Assembly (NCBI GenBank): GCA_024275635.1
Contig: JAJRYT010000044.1
Coordinates: forward strand, 1-34,491
Origin: Chloroflexota bacterium
GTDB lineage: Bacteria; Chloroflexota; Anaerolineae; Promineifilales; Promineifilaceae
Direction: 5' to 3'
Length of the DNA: 34,491 nucleotides
Shown: positions 25,478 through 33,232 of the stretch, piece after piece
How positions within the stretch are numbered: position 1 is the stretch's first letter
How the letters are laid out: each line of letters starts with the position of its first letter
Notes under the pieces: generated by a model
The model's database searches: none
The model's input: only the letters and a program-made list of their open reading frames with translations
Told to the model about the DNA's origin: nothing
Program-made: the position numbers and the translations under genes

Positions 25478-28400
25478 CTATTGTCTAGCCGTGAGGGGCA
25501 TAGCGCAGCGAAAGCCAACATCCCAATAAGCGAGGGCGCTGGCGGAAAGGGCATTCAGGTCGGCAGGGAGGCTTTCGCGATAATAAGTGTAAAGCTCGTC
25601 GGCAGGTTTAATCCAAGAGCCACCGCGCAGGATGCGTTTATCGTTATCGTCAGCCGGAATATCTTGCACCCATTCGCGGACACTGCCAGCCATGTTATAA
25701 GCGCCGAAGGGACTGACGCCGGCGGGCAGGGCATCTATGGATTTAAAGGCGGCAAAGAAGCTGGCCTGGTTGCGGGAGCCGCCAAAGATAGCCAAATTAC
25801 TGTTGGGGGCAGCGCTGCCCCAGGGGTAGATACGGCCGTCAACCGCCCGCGCCACATATTCCCACTGAGTTTCGGTCGGCAGATGCCCGCCCGCCCAAAC
25901 GCAGTAAGCATTGGCCCCATACCAGCTTACCCAGTTAATCGGGTAATTTTCATTACCCGCTTTAGGTTCCATGATGCCGAAATTATTGAGCAGATACGTG
26001 AACTGAGTCTCATAACCGGTAATGGCGCAGTAAAATCCGCGGCACATATTCTCGTAACCGCCAATATCATTGAGGAAAGCGGCAAATTGACGCACACTGA
26101 CTTCGTATTGGTCAATGTAGAAGTCGTCCAGTGTAACCGGGCGCGCTGGTTCTGCGTTACCGCCAACATCCGGATCATCGGGGCCTTGTCCCATCATAAA
26201 TTCGCCGCCAGTGACAAGCAATACGGGCATACTGTCTTTTTCACGGATAAAACTCTCCAGTTGGGCTATTTGCTGGTATTGCGCGATGACAACGGCCGGT
26301 TCAGGTGTAGACGTGGACAAAACACTGACAGCGGCAAGAGTAGTGGTCGTATCCATCGCCTGGGCCGTTTGCGTTGCCGCTTCCACAACAATTGCTCGTT
26401 GGGACGTCGCCGTGATGGCGACATCCATAGCCGCTTCCGTGACATCAATGATACTGCGGGTAGACGCCTCAGCCTGACTGATGGCAATTTGTGCGTCTGT
26501 TGTGGCCTGTTCCACTGAAATCGTCGCTAATTCGGCCTGTTTTGTTGCCCGTTCCGCCTGCAACGTTTCTTCAGCGATAGCCTGAGCGCGAATAGTGGCA
26601 TCGGCAGACAGGGCAGCCAATTCCAGTTCCGTTTGCTGCTGTTCTAATGCGGTTTGCCGCTGTTGGACACTAATGCCAATCAACAATCCGCCAACGGTGA
26701 TGATAAAGAGGACGGCCAGAGCAGTCAGGAGCCAGCGCTGAGTATCGGCCCGTTTTTTTTGTTCGGCGGCCAATCTTTGCTGTTCAGCCGCCAATCGTTC
26801 GGCATTCTCTTTGGCAATAGCTTCTGCTTTTGCTTTGGCTTTTTGTTCCTCGGCAATTTGTTCTGCCCTTCTTACCAGTTCTTGCGCTTGTGCTAACTCC
26901 CGCTGACGCCGGTCTTCCTCTACCTGTTCTGCCTGGCGGACGGCTTCTTCGCTGGTCTCGACGAACACTGTTTCTAAATCACTTAGTCCCTCAAATTTTT
27001 TGGCTTCTTCCAAAAGCCACCCGCGCAGTAAAACGCTGTCATTATTTTTACGTCCTCTGGCATCCCATTGAACAGCCTGGGTTGCCAGGCGCTGGCGGCG
27101 GCGCAAGGCAACACGCTCATCTTCCAGCCATTCAACCAATCGCGGCCAGTTACGCACCAGCGCTTCGTGGGCCACTTCTACCTGGTCGTCGGCCGGGGCT
27201 GCTCCTTTTGTCAGGTGAACTAATCGAGATTGAACCAGCTTTTCCAGCGTCCGATCTATGCGGTCTTGGGCTTCGCCGCCCCGGTAAAGTTCTTCGCGGC
27301 GCACGCGATTGCGTGTGACTTCCAGCCCTTCGCTGGGACGTACGACTTGAAGCAGAATACGCCTGGCGGTTACCTGCTCTTCCGGCAGCAGGCTTTCGTA
27401 GAGGGTATCGGCGGTTTTGGATAGCGCTTGCATGACTCCGCCCAACCGGCGGTAACTTTCCCAGGTGATGCGGTTGCGTTCCCGGTTGTCCCATAGTTGC
27501 AGGAGGGCAAATTGCAGCAGGGGGAGCGCGGCTGGTTCGCCTAAAATTTCTCGGATGAGTTGGTCTACCAACCCTTCTTCAAATTTTAGGCCGATGTTTT
27601 CGGCTGGCTTTTCGATGGCTTCGCGCAGTTCGCCGGCATGCATAGCGTTGACGCGCACTTCGCCTTGCTCGAACATGGATTTGAACAGGGCGACTTTTTC
27701 CAGATAGCTCTCATAGTCAATACGCATGGTGATGATGACGAGGTGGCGCTGACCACGGGCACGAATGAGGTTGAGGAGATTTTCGATGAAGGCCGCGCGC
27801 TCGTTTTCGTCCTGGCAAAGGGTGAAGGTTTCTTCAAATTGGTCAATAATGAGGACGATGGGAAAGTCGCCGGTCGTATTAACAAGTTTGGTTAGATGGT
27901 TGCTATCTTTTCCTAGTTTTGCGGCTTGCCTGGCTATCCATTGGTCGGCGTCGTCAACATCTTCTGGCAGCAGCAAACGGGCCAGGCGGCGGAGCGGGGT
28001 GGAGCCGGGGACGATGGGATCGTAGTAGCGCCAATTGCGGCTGCCGGGCAGGGCGCCATCGCGTAGACGGGGCAGCAGCCCGGCCAGGATAACGGATGAT
28101 TTGCCGCTGCCGGAGGGACCGATGACGGCGATGAGTTGGTTGACCATGACGTGCCGCAGCAGTGTATCTACGAGTTGGGAACGGCCGTAAAACAAATGTT
28201 GATTTTCCGCACGGAACGCATCCAACCCAACATATGGGCATAAGTTGTCTGGAATTTCCGGAAAGACAGTCGGGTCGAACTCGGCCAGGATAGTTTCTGG
28301 TAGTTCATAATTAGCATGGAAGAGCTGATTCTCCCAATAGTCGAGCAAGCTTTGAGCGGTCGCCCGTTCGCCATCATCATCCAGATAAGCGCCGCCAGCT

Positions 28401-28564
28401 TGCCCCCGACGTAAAAACTCCATGACCTGGCTCCAAAACAGTTCGGTCGGTTTACCCTGGCGGCGATCTTTCATCAGATCGGTATGGGTGTCACGCAGGG
28501 AAGTCAGGGAAAGGAAGGGGACGATTTCTTCTTCAGGCATGACCAGGGTTTTCTTACGGCTCAT
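25478..28564 (-). CDS. nSTAND1-coiled coil-TM-FGE/sulfatase-modifying-factor-like protein
   Basis: An N-terminal helical domain (about 10-105; FLRRGQAGGAYLDDD, LLDYW) is shared with the next STAND protein. nSTAND1 spans 108-520 (LFYGRSQL, Walker A GPSGSGKS 149-156, Walker B VLIIDQFEE 237-245, VAHEALVRNWPRL). A charged coiled coil (535-610), one TM (611-632), a second Ala/Gln-rich helix (635-775) and an FGE-like domain (779-1025; GGEFMMGQG, LDDFYIDQYEVS, HLPTETQWEYVARA, YNMAGSVREWV, RILRGGSW, VGFRCAM) follow. The two catalytic Cys of true formylglycine-generating enzyme are not visible near the C-terminus, so the domain is probably a binding (C-type-lectin-fold) sensor outside the membrane. 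Its ATG overlaps the upstream TGA (ATGA), so it is coupled to the EAD7 adaptor gene. Confidence 0.88.
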   Translation of the reverse strand: MSRKKTLVMPEEEIVPFLSLTSLRDTHTDLMKDRRQGKPTELFWSQVMEFLRRGQAGGAYLDDDGERATAQSLLDYWENQLFHANYELPETILAEFDPTVFPEIPDNLCPYVGLDAFRAENQHLFYGRSQLVDTLLRHVMVNQLIAVIGPSGSGKSSVILAGLLPRLRDGALPGSRNWRYYDPIVPGSTPLRRLARLLLPEDVDDADQWIARQAAKLGKDSNHLTKLVNTTGDFPIVLIIDQFEETFTLCQDENERAAFIENLLNLIRARGQRHLVIITMRIDYESYLEKVALFKSMFEQGEVRVNAMHAGELREAIEKPAENIGLKFEEGLVDQLIREILGEPAALPLLQFALLQLWDNRERNRITWESYRRLGGVMQALSKTADTLYESLLPEEQVTARRILLQVVRPSEGLEVTRNRVRREELYRGGEAQDRIDRTLEKLVQSRLVHLTKGAAPADDQVEVAHEALVRNWPRLVEWLEDERVALRRRQRLATQAVQWDARGRKNNDSVLLRGWLLEEAKKFEGLSDLETVFVETSEEAVRQAEQVEEDRRQRELAQAQELVRRAEQIAEEQKAKAKAEAIAKENAERLAAEQQRLAAEQKKRADTQRWLLTALAVLFIITVGGLLIGISVQQRQTALEQQQTELELAALSADATIRAQAIAEETLQAERATKQAELATISVEQATTDAQIAISQAEASTRSIIDVTEAAMDVAITATSQRAIVVEAATQTAQAMDTTTTLAAVSVLSTSTPEPAVVIAQYQQIAQLESFIREKDSMPVLLVTGGEFMMGQGPDDPDVGGNAEPARPVTLDDFYIDQYEVSVRQFAAFLNDIGGYENMCRGFYCAITGYETQFTYLLNNFGIMEPKAGNENYPINWVSWYGANAYCVWAGGHLPTETQWEYVARAVDGRIYPWGSAAPNSNLAIFGGSRNQASFFAAFKSIDALPAGVSPFGAYNMAGSVREWVQDIPADDNDKRILRGGSWIKPADELYTYYRESLPADLNALSASALAYWDVGFRCAMPLTARQ

Positions 28565-29874
28565 TTGAAGTTCCTCAACATTAGCAACAGTTCAAGTGAT
28601 TCACCTACTTCTTGCAGTTCCATCACCAAAGACAGCAGCTCTAAATCTACCTGGCGAAAGCGGCGGCCTTCCTGGCTGCGGAAGCGGCGGAAAAATCTCA
28701 GGATGGTGATATTGGCGCCATTTTGCATGGCGCCATCCAGGGATTGACAAACCTCAGCCAGCTTAATGGCCCAATCATCAGCCTGCCCACTGTATAAATT
28801 CTGGGCCATCGGAGCCAGATCGAACCAGGCCTCTTTTAGTTCTTCCATTCCCTGGTTCAGGGTTCCCTCAACACGGCGCAACTCGTCATCTAGTTCTTGC
28901 CAGGTGTTGTGTTCCCGAACCAGGTTTGTAACGCGGGCATTTAATCCAGACAGCGCATTGACTCCTTTTTGAATTTCACCGATGGTTTCTTGCCCATAAT
29001 TGGCTTGTGCCAGATTATGACTGATGGTAGACATGGCTTGTTCGAGAGTGTCCAGCCGCAGGGCGCTGGCTGTACGGACTAATTGGGCGTTGATACGGGA
29101 AATTTGCCGGTTGAGTATCCTGTATAGGGTGCGCGTCCCCGATTTCAAAGTGGCATAATCAGCGTTTTCGACGCCGTTCCGCAGATCCTCCTGTACTTTT
29201 TCGAGCTGTTGTGTCCACCGGGCTTCTTCGTTGGCGAAGGAGGATAACTGAACGGCTTGAATTAACTCGTCTATTTTGACCTGGACTTCTGGCTCGTTTA
29301 GTTCGATGTTGTCCCAGGCCATTTCGTCGGCTGGCAGTCGTTTTTGGTCGTTGTAGATGATGAAGTAGCGGTTTTCGAGTTCCTGGAACAGATCGTGAAT
29401 GAGTTTGTAGTCGTTCATGAGGGTGATCTGTTCGGAAGCGGCTTCGAAGTCGGCGCGGAAGGTGGTCGCAGCCTCGCGTACAGCCGGGGAACGCATGAGC
29501 CGGATGAGCGCCGTGACGCTCTGGCTGATGATAAGCGTTTCAGTTCCGACAGATGATCTGGTCATCTCGGTATCGGTTTCAGTTTCTGACTTGTCTTTCT
29601 TGTCGCTGGTTAAATCTTCCCAAGTGAGGATCGGTCGTGCTTCCCGAACAGCTACCGCTAAAACGATGAAGCGCCGGTGTCTTTCTATGTAACTGATTAG
29701 TGACTGGGCTTTGGATGATCTACCTCCTGGCGGCAAGTCATCAAATATGATGTCCAGATCGAAACAAAGCGCTTTTAGCTCATCAAGGCTGAAATGCTTG
29801 ATAAGGGCCTGTTTCAATTTCTTTCTATCAACTACTTTGCCCTCCGGCAGTAATTGAGAATCGGGATCGGCCAT
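28561..29874 (-). CDS. EAD7-domain adaptor with long helical C-terminus
   Basis: Residues about 17-82 match the EAD7-type domain of the receptor at 17173-19881 almost motif for motif (LKQALIKHFSLDELKALCF, LPPGGRSSKAQSLISY, then REARPIL). An acidic linker follows (KKDKSETETDTE), then about 330 residues predicted all-helical (ITLMNDYKLIHDLFQELENR, EQAMSTISHNLAQ, LLSLVMELQEVGESLELLLM). No enzyme motif is recognised in that part. EADs mediate like-with-like recruitment between NTPase receptors and partners, so this is probably the soluble adaptor or effector of the cluster. Its TGA overlaps the ATG of the nSTAND-FGE gene. It is the most upstream STAND-associated gene. Confidence 0.75.
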   Translation of the reverse strand: MADPDSQLLPEGKVVDRKKLKQALIKHFSLDELKALCFDLDIIFDDLPPGGRSSKAQSLISYIERHRRFIVLAVAVREARPILTWEDLTSDKKDKSETETDTEMTRSSVGTETLIISQSVTALIRLMRSPAVREAATTFRADFEAASEQITLMNDYKLIHDLFQELENRYFIIYNDQKRLPADEMAWDNIELNEPEVQVKIDELIQAVQLSSFANEEARWTQQLEKVQEDLRNGVENADYATLKSGTRTLYRILNRQISRINAQLVRTASALRLDTLEQAMSTISHNLAQANYGQETIGEIQKGVNALSGLNARVTNLVREHNTWQELDDELRRVEGTLNQGMEELKEAWFDLAPMAQNLYSGQADDWAIKLAEVCQSLDGAMQNGANITILRFFRRFRSQEGRRFRQVDLELLSLVMELQEVGESLELLLMLRNFK

Positions 29875-29972
29875 AAGTAATCTCGATTATAAAGGGTGTG
29901 GCGAGAAATGTAAACGGGCAGCCGAAACTGGTTGAGGGGAGGATTCTGCGGGAAAGGGGAACGGCCGTGTTT

Positions 29973-30353
29973 CTACTCAACAAATATCTCTACATGCTCG
30001 CCATCTTCTTCGTCGGTGATGTCCATGATTTTGCCTTGTTGGCCGCTGCGAATGGCTTCCATGATCTCGTCGTAGTTGACGCCCTCGACTTCTGGGGCAA
30101 AACGAGCGCCCATTTTGACGCCAACATTTACCAGCCCCATGGGAATGTTGATGTTGACTTTGACCCGGCCGGTTGTGGTGTCGGTTACGCGAACGCGGAA
30201 CCAACGGGGGGCGCTGGCTCCTTTCAACGGGCTGACGGTCTGGCCGCGGTTGTTTTGATCCAGGGCGCGTAAAAGGTCTGCGCCGTCGCTGGCAGTGATT
30301 TTTCCTTCTTCGATCATTCTGAGAATTTGCATTCGTTCTTCGGTGGTAGCCAT
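29973..30353 (-). CDS. SHOCT-like hairpin protein with conserved C-terminal domain
   Basis: A 126-residue protein. The N-terminal hairpin MQILRMIEEGKITASDGADL is the SHOCT-like segment of YvlB-type proteins. The C-terminal part (WFRVRVTDTTTGRVKVNINI, FAPEVEGVNYDEI, ITDEEDGEHVEIFVE) closely matches the protein at 33233-33622. No TM segment or signal peptide is present, so it is presumably cytoplasmic. Function unknown; repeated co-location with toastrack and DUF2089 genes suggests an envelope-stress or regulatory role. GGAG-like sequence before the ATG supports the start. Confidence 0.78.
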   Translation of the reverse strand: MATTEERMQILRMIEEGKITASDGADLLRALDQNNRGQTVSPLKGASAPRWFRVRVTDTTTGRVKVNINIPMGLVNVGVKMGARFAPEVEGVNYDEIMEAIRSGQQGKIMDITDEEDGEHVEIFVE

Positions 30354-30372
30354 TGGAATCTCCTAAATCGGA

Positions 30373-30400
30373 AGTGATGAGTGATGAGTGATGATGGATG
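30373..30400. repeat. Heptamer array upstream of the 126-residue SHOCT-like gene
   Basis: Three AGTGATG units and one ATGGATG unit in the 59-base gap between the GNAT gene and the SHOCT-like gene. Confidence 0.82.
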
Positions 30401-30412
30401 AGTTTTATGTTG

Positions 30413-31402
30413 TTATGCTGCCATATCCAGACGCATGTGGGTCAAGGTGCGCCGGGGTTGGAAGTTAGCTTCGCGCAGCAGTTGGTTAACAAATTCATCG
30501 CTGGCGGGGTGGTCCAGACGAATGTTGCGGCGAGGCAGGTAATGCAGGCGGCGGATGGCTTTGGCCAGTAACGGCCGTTCTATTTTTCTTTGCCAGGCCG
30601 GATGAACGCGCAGTGTTACCTGGTGGGTGCGCCCCCATTCGCTCCAAATACCGACCAGACCAGTTAGTTGATTAGCATCGTTTGTTGTCACCCAGGCCTC
30701 AGCGTGACGGCCGTTTAACAGGTTATCCATTCGCCGCCAAAAACCGGATTTGTAAGCATCTTGTGGCAGCGGTTCCGGCCAGTTCAAATCTGGTTGCAAA
30801 CAGGCAGTATCCAATTGATAAGCTGATTGCCATTCTTGCCGGGCCAATTCACGCAAAATGGGTTCATGCTGGCTGCCGATAACCGCTTCAATATCGCGCA
30901 GGCGGGTCATTGAACAACGCCAGGTTGTCATGCTGCCAATGGTTTTGAACTGCATGGATTGGTAAAGGTTGATAGCGGCCATATTATCTTTGACGACTTG
31001 TAGTAGAATTTGACGGCCGTGTCGTTCTTGGGTCAATGCCAAGAGCGATTCCATCAAACCGCGGGCAATGCCGCGCCGGCGAAAATCGGGGTGAACGGCA
31101 ACGTTAACGACCAGGTAACGGCCGTCTGTTCTTGTCGCCAGGAGGGTCGCATTACCTACGATACGGCCGTCTTCTTCCCACACATACCCCAGCGCCAACT
31201 TACTCGATATGGGACTAAGCCGCCATAGAAAAGCCGGCTGGCTCATACCGGCCTCACTATTGAATAACCGCTGCCCATCACCGCCCAGCCGGCGCCCAAA
31301 GACCAACTCCAATAATTTAATAATCTGGGGTACATCTCTGTTTAGATTGATGGGACGCGGCCCATTCATTGGCCGTGTTTGAGATGGTCTTGTGATAACC
31401 AT
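30413..31402 (-). CDS. GNAT-family N-acetyltransferase, tandem-domain
   Basis: The first GNAT domain (about residues 20-160) has VNVAVHPDFRRRGIARGLME (motif A, acetyl-CoA pyrophosphate loop) and KDNMAAINLYQSMQF (motif B). The second half (about 200-329; VTLRVHPAWQRKIERPLLAK, LLREANFQPRRTLTHMRLD) looks like a degenerate second GNAT fold without the glycine-rich loop. It uses acetyl-CoA to acylate an unknown amine. An in-frame ATG 11 codons later (31369) is an alternative start. It sits inside the SHOCT/toastrack locus on the same strand, but nothing ties its chemistry to it. Confidence 0.83.
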   Translation of the reverse strand: MVITRPSQTRPMNGPRPINLNRDVPQIIKLLELVFGRRLGGDGQRLFNSEAGMSQPAFLWRLSPISSKLALGYVWEEDGRIVGNATLLATRTDGRYLVVNVAVHPDFRRRGIARGLMESLLALTQERHGRQILLQVVKDNMAAINLYQSMQFKTIGSMTTWRCSMTRLRDIEAVIGSQHEPILRELARQEWQSAYQLDTACLQPDLNWPEPLPQDAYKSGFWRRMDNLLNGRHAEAWVTTNDANQLTGLVGIWSEWGRTHQVTLRVHPAWQRKIERPLLAKAIRRLHYLPRRNIRLDHPASDEFVNQLLREANFQPRRTLTHMRLDMAA

Positions 31403-31690
31403 TTGCGTATGCGGGCAAGCAGCCAGGCAGTCAGAATAACTTGTTTATTCTGCCGCTCAATTAGTCAATAAATGCTTTCTCCTTTGGATAGGCCGTTTAA
31501 CAAAAAGAGCCTATCCTCCATTTTACCCTGAGTTTGCAAGTTGGCGAGTATGCTTGGCAAGGGGTGTGTTTCAGATGAGTTGTCCGTAATCCGTAATCCG
31601 TTAGCCGTAATCGGAATACGGAATACGGAATACGGAATACGGAATACGGAATACGGATTACGGATTACGGATTACGGAACACACCCCTTC
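31403..31690. other. Intergenic region with large inverted heptamer hairpin
   Basis: These 288 bases between the toastrack and GNAT genes hold AT-rich sequence without a recognisable gene (31403-31555) and the inverted repeat at 31559-31689. No clear promoter motif was identified. Confidence 0.65.
31559..31689. repeat. Inverted repeat built from heptamer arrays
   Basis: Outer arms AAGGGGTGTGTT (31559-31570) and AACACACCCCTT (31678-31689) are perfectly complementary. Inner arms consist of GTAATCC-type heptamers (31583-31600) on the left and GGATTAC-type heptamers (31654-31678) on the right. The centre is about six CGGAATA units. The element ends one base before the toastrack stop codon and could fold into a long hairpin in the transcript. 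Confidence 0.88.
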
Positions 31691-32944
31691 TTAATTCTCC
31701 AACGCTTCCAACAATGTCCCCGCTTCTTTCGGTGAGATGACGCCTTTTTCGACCATTTTCAGGATTTTAAGCTGCTCCTCGCTGGACGCTTTTTGTTTGA
31801 CCGGAGCGGGAGGCTTTGGCGGGCGAGGGGGGGAGGGCGGACGATGCGCCCAGCCGCTGCGTTTTATACTCCGCTCCATCTGGCGCATGGCCCGTTCTGC
31901 CGCTCGTTCGGCTTTGGCGGCGGCCTGTTCCGCTTTGCGGGCGATGTTTTCGGTAAATTCCGGCCCGAATCTGGTTTCAATATTGGCCGTGATTTCATTG
32001 AAGTGATCCATGACCTGGCCGTTTATCAGGTCGCCTAATCCTGACATGTCCAAATCAAAATCAAAATCGAATTCATCGTCTCCGGCCCATTTTTCTTTGG
32101 CGGATTGAGATGCTTTGAGGATGACACGGCCGTTTGCTTGTAAGGAAACGACTGTATCCCCATGACCTATCCGCCCGGTAAAGCTGTCGCCATCTTCCGC
32201 CACATCTTCCAGCGGGAGGCGGTTTTTGATATGGGGGGCAGCGGCCGTTACATTTAGCGCGGCATCCACCGGCCAGCGCAAAACAACATCTCCACTGGCG
32301 ACAAACGTGTGCTGCCCTGCAGGCAGCGGCCCACGCAGGTGAATGTCGCCAGCCGCGTTTGTGACCGTGTTCGTGCGGCCATTCAGTCTATTCAAATTGA
32401 CGTCGCAGCTCCCTTGCTTGATGGTTACATCGCCGCTCACAGCGCGCAGGGCAATATCGCCCATCACTTCGCCGATTTGGGCCATGCCCTGCACATTGCG
32501 GGCCAACAAATCGCCGTACACCGCACCCACAGCCAGGTCACTGCAGCTACGGACAGAGGCATCGCCATAGATCGTCTCGGCGCTCAGGCTGCCGTCTATC
32601 TGTTTGGCAGCCAGGTCGGCGTGAATCGTGCCGATTTTTACGGTTCCGGCGCTGATCAGCTGCGCGTCGCCGCCGATGTTTTGCAGGCTGATTGACCCAT
32701 GTACTTTTTTAACCGCTATGTCGCCATGTACATCCTGCACGGTCAAACTGCTGTTCATGGGAATGGTTAGCCTCAAGCTGCCTTGTCCGCTCAGGGTCAG
32801 TCCGGCATCGTTCTCGTTCACTTCATAACCATCGCCTTTGATGAGAACGGCCGTTTCCGCCCAACTGCGAACTACCAAATCGCCATGGCATTCATTAATC
32901 ATGATAAGCGGCGCTTTGCCCACTTCAAAACGTTCTTGATTCAT
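31691..32944 (-). CDS. Toastrack (DUF4097) protein with C-terminal SHOCT-like hairpin
   Basis: Residues about 1-280 consist of short beta-rungs (LTVQDVHGDIAVKKVHG, VGAVYGDLLARNVQG, ALRAVSGDVTIKQG) typical of the toastrack fold. An acidic segment, a Lys/Ala/Arg helix (KAEQAAAKAERAAERAM), a Pro-rich spacer (PPSPPRPPKPPAP) and the hairpin LKILKMVEKGVISPKEAGTL follow. It is a paralogue of 13249-14586. Toastrack proteins occur in Lia/Psp-like envelope stress systems. No signal peptide is seen. The ATG at 32944 has AAAGG eight bases upstream; GTG at 32953 is an alternative. The stop abuts the large inverted repeat. Confidence 0.8.
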   Translation of the reverse strand: MNQERFEVGKAPLIMINECHGDLVVRSWAETAVLIKGDGYEVNENDAGLTLSGQGSLRLTIPMNSSLTVQDVHGDIAVKKVHGSISLQNIGGDAQLISAGTVKIGTIHADLAAKQIDGSLSAETIYGDASVRSCSDLAVGAVYGDLLARNVQGMAQIGEVMGDIALRAVSGDVTIKQGSCDVNLNRLNGRTNTVTNAAGDIHLRGPLPAGQHTFVASGDVVLRWPVDAALNVTAAAPHIKNRLPLEDVAEDGDSFTGRIGHGDTVVSLQANGRVILKASQSAKEKWAGDDEFDFDFDLDMSGLGDLINGQVMDHFNEITANIETRFGPEFTENIARKAEQAAAKAERAAERAMRQMERSIKRSGWAHRPPSPPRPPKPPAPVKQKASSEEQLKILKMVEKGVISPKEAGTLLEALEN

Positions 32945-32999
32945 TGCTTGCACCTTTCTCAGACCCTTAAGGTTCGTTCAAAATTAACTTTGCAGTTTG

Positions 33000-33066
33000 C
33001 TGGTAATTGGTAATCTGGTAATTGGTAATTGAGTAATTGGGTAATTACCAGTTACCAATTACCTGG
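33000..33066. repeat. GGTAATT word-repeat array
   Basis: Repeated GGTAATT/GAGTAATT words of 7-8 bp, followed by the complementary sense (TTACCAGTTACCAATTACC), so the block can fold on itself. Confidence 0.8.
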
Positions 33067-33081
33067 TTACAATTTTTCAAA

Positions 33082-33189
33082 GTATCTTCTCAAAATTTCG
33101 GGGCAAAGATTACAAAAGTTTCAAAACGGGCGCTATGCAGGCAATATGTTGTTAAAACTTTTGTAATCTCCCGTTTATTGAGAAGATAC
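33082..33189. repeat. MITE-like imperfect inverted repeat
   Basis: Outer arms GTATCTTCTCAA (33082-33093) and TTGAGAAGATAC (33178-33189); inner perfect 15-bp arms AGATTACAAAAGTTT (33107-33121) and AAACTTTTGTAATCT (33155-33169); a 33-base centre. CAAAG stands next to the left end and close to the right end, possibly a target duplication. It may be a miniature mobile element or a structured RNA; no transposase is present. Confidence 0.8.
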
Positions 33190-33232
33190 CGCCAAAGTTA
33201 TAAACGAACGTGCCCCTAGGGTTTGAGAATAG

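Larger units (their letters stand above)
32945..33232. other. Intergenic region with word repeats and long hairpin
   Basis: This 288-base gap contains a GGTAATTG-type period 7-8 array that is partly self-complementary (33000-33066) and a 108-base imperfect hairpin (33082-33189). Inverted short similarities (AACGAAC...AGGGTYTGAG) occur near both ends (32958-32978 and 33203-33227). No coding frame is credible. Confidence 0.7.

Noticed and set aside
25478..26230. Variable region of a diversity-generating retroelement at the FGE C-terminus
   Set aside because: The fold would fit, but no reverse transcriptase and no template repeat were seen in the window.
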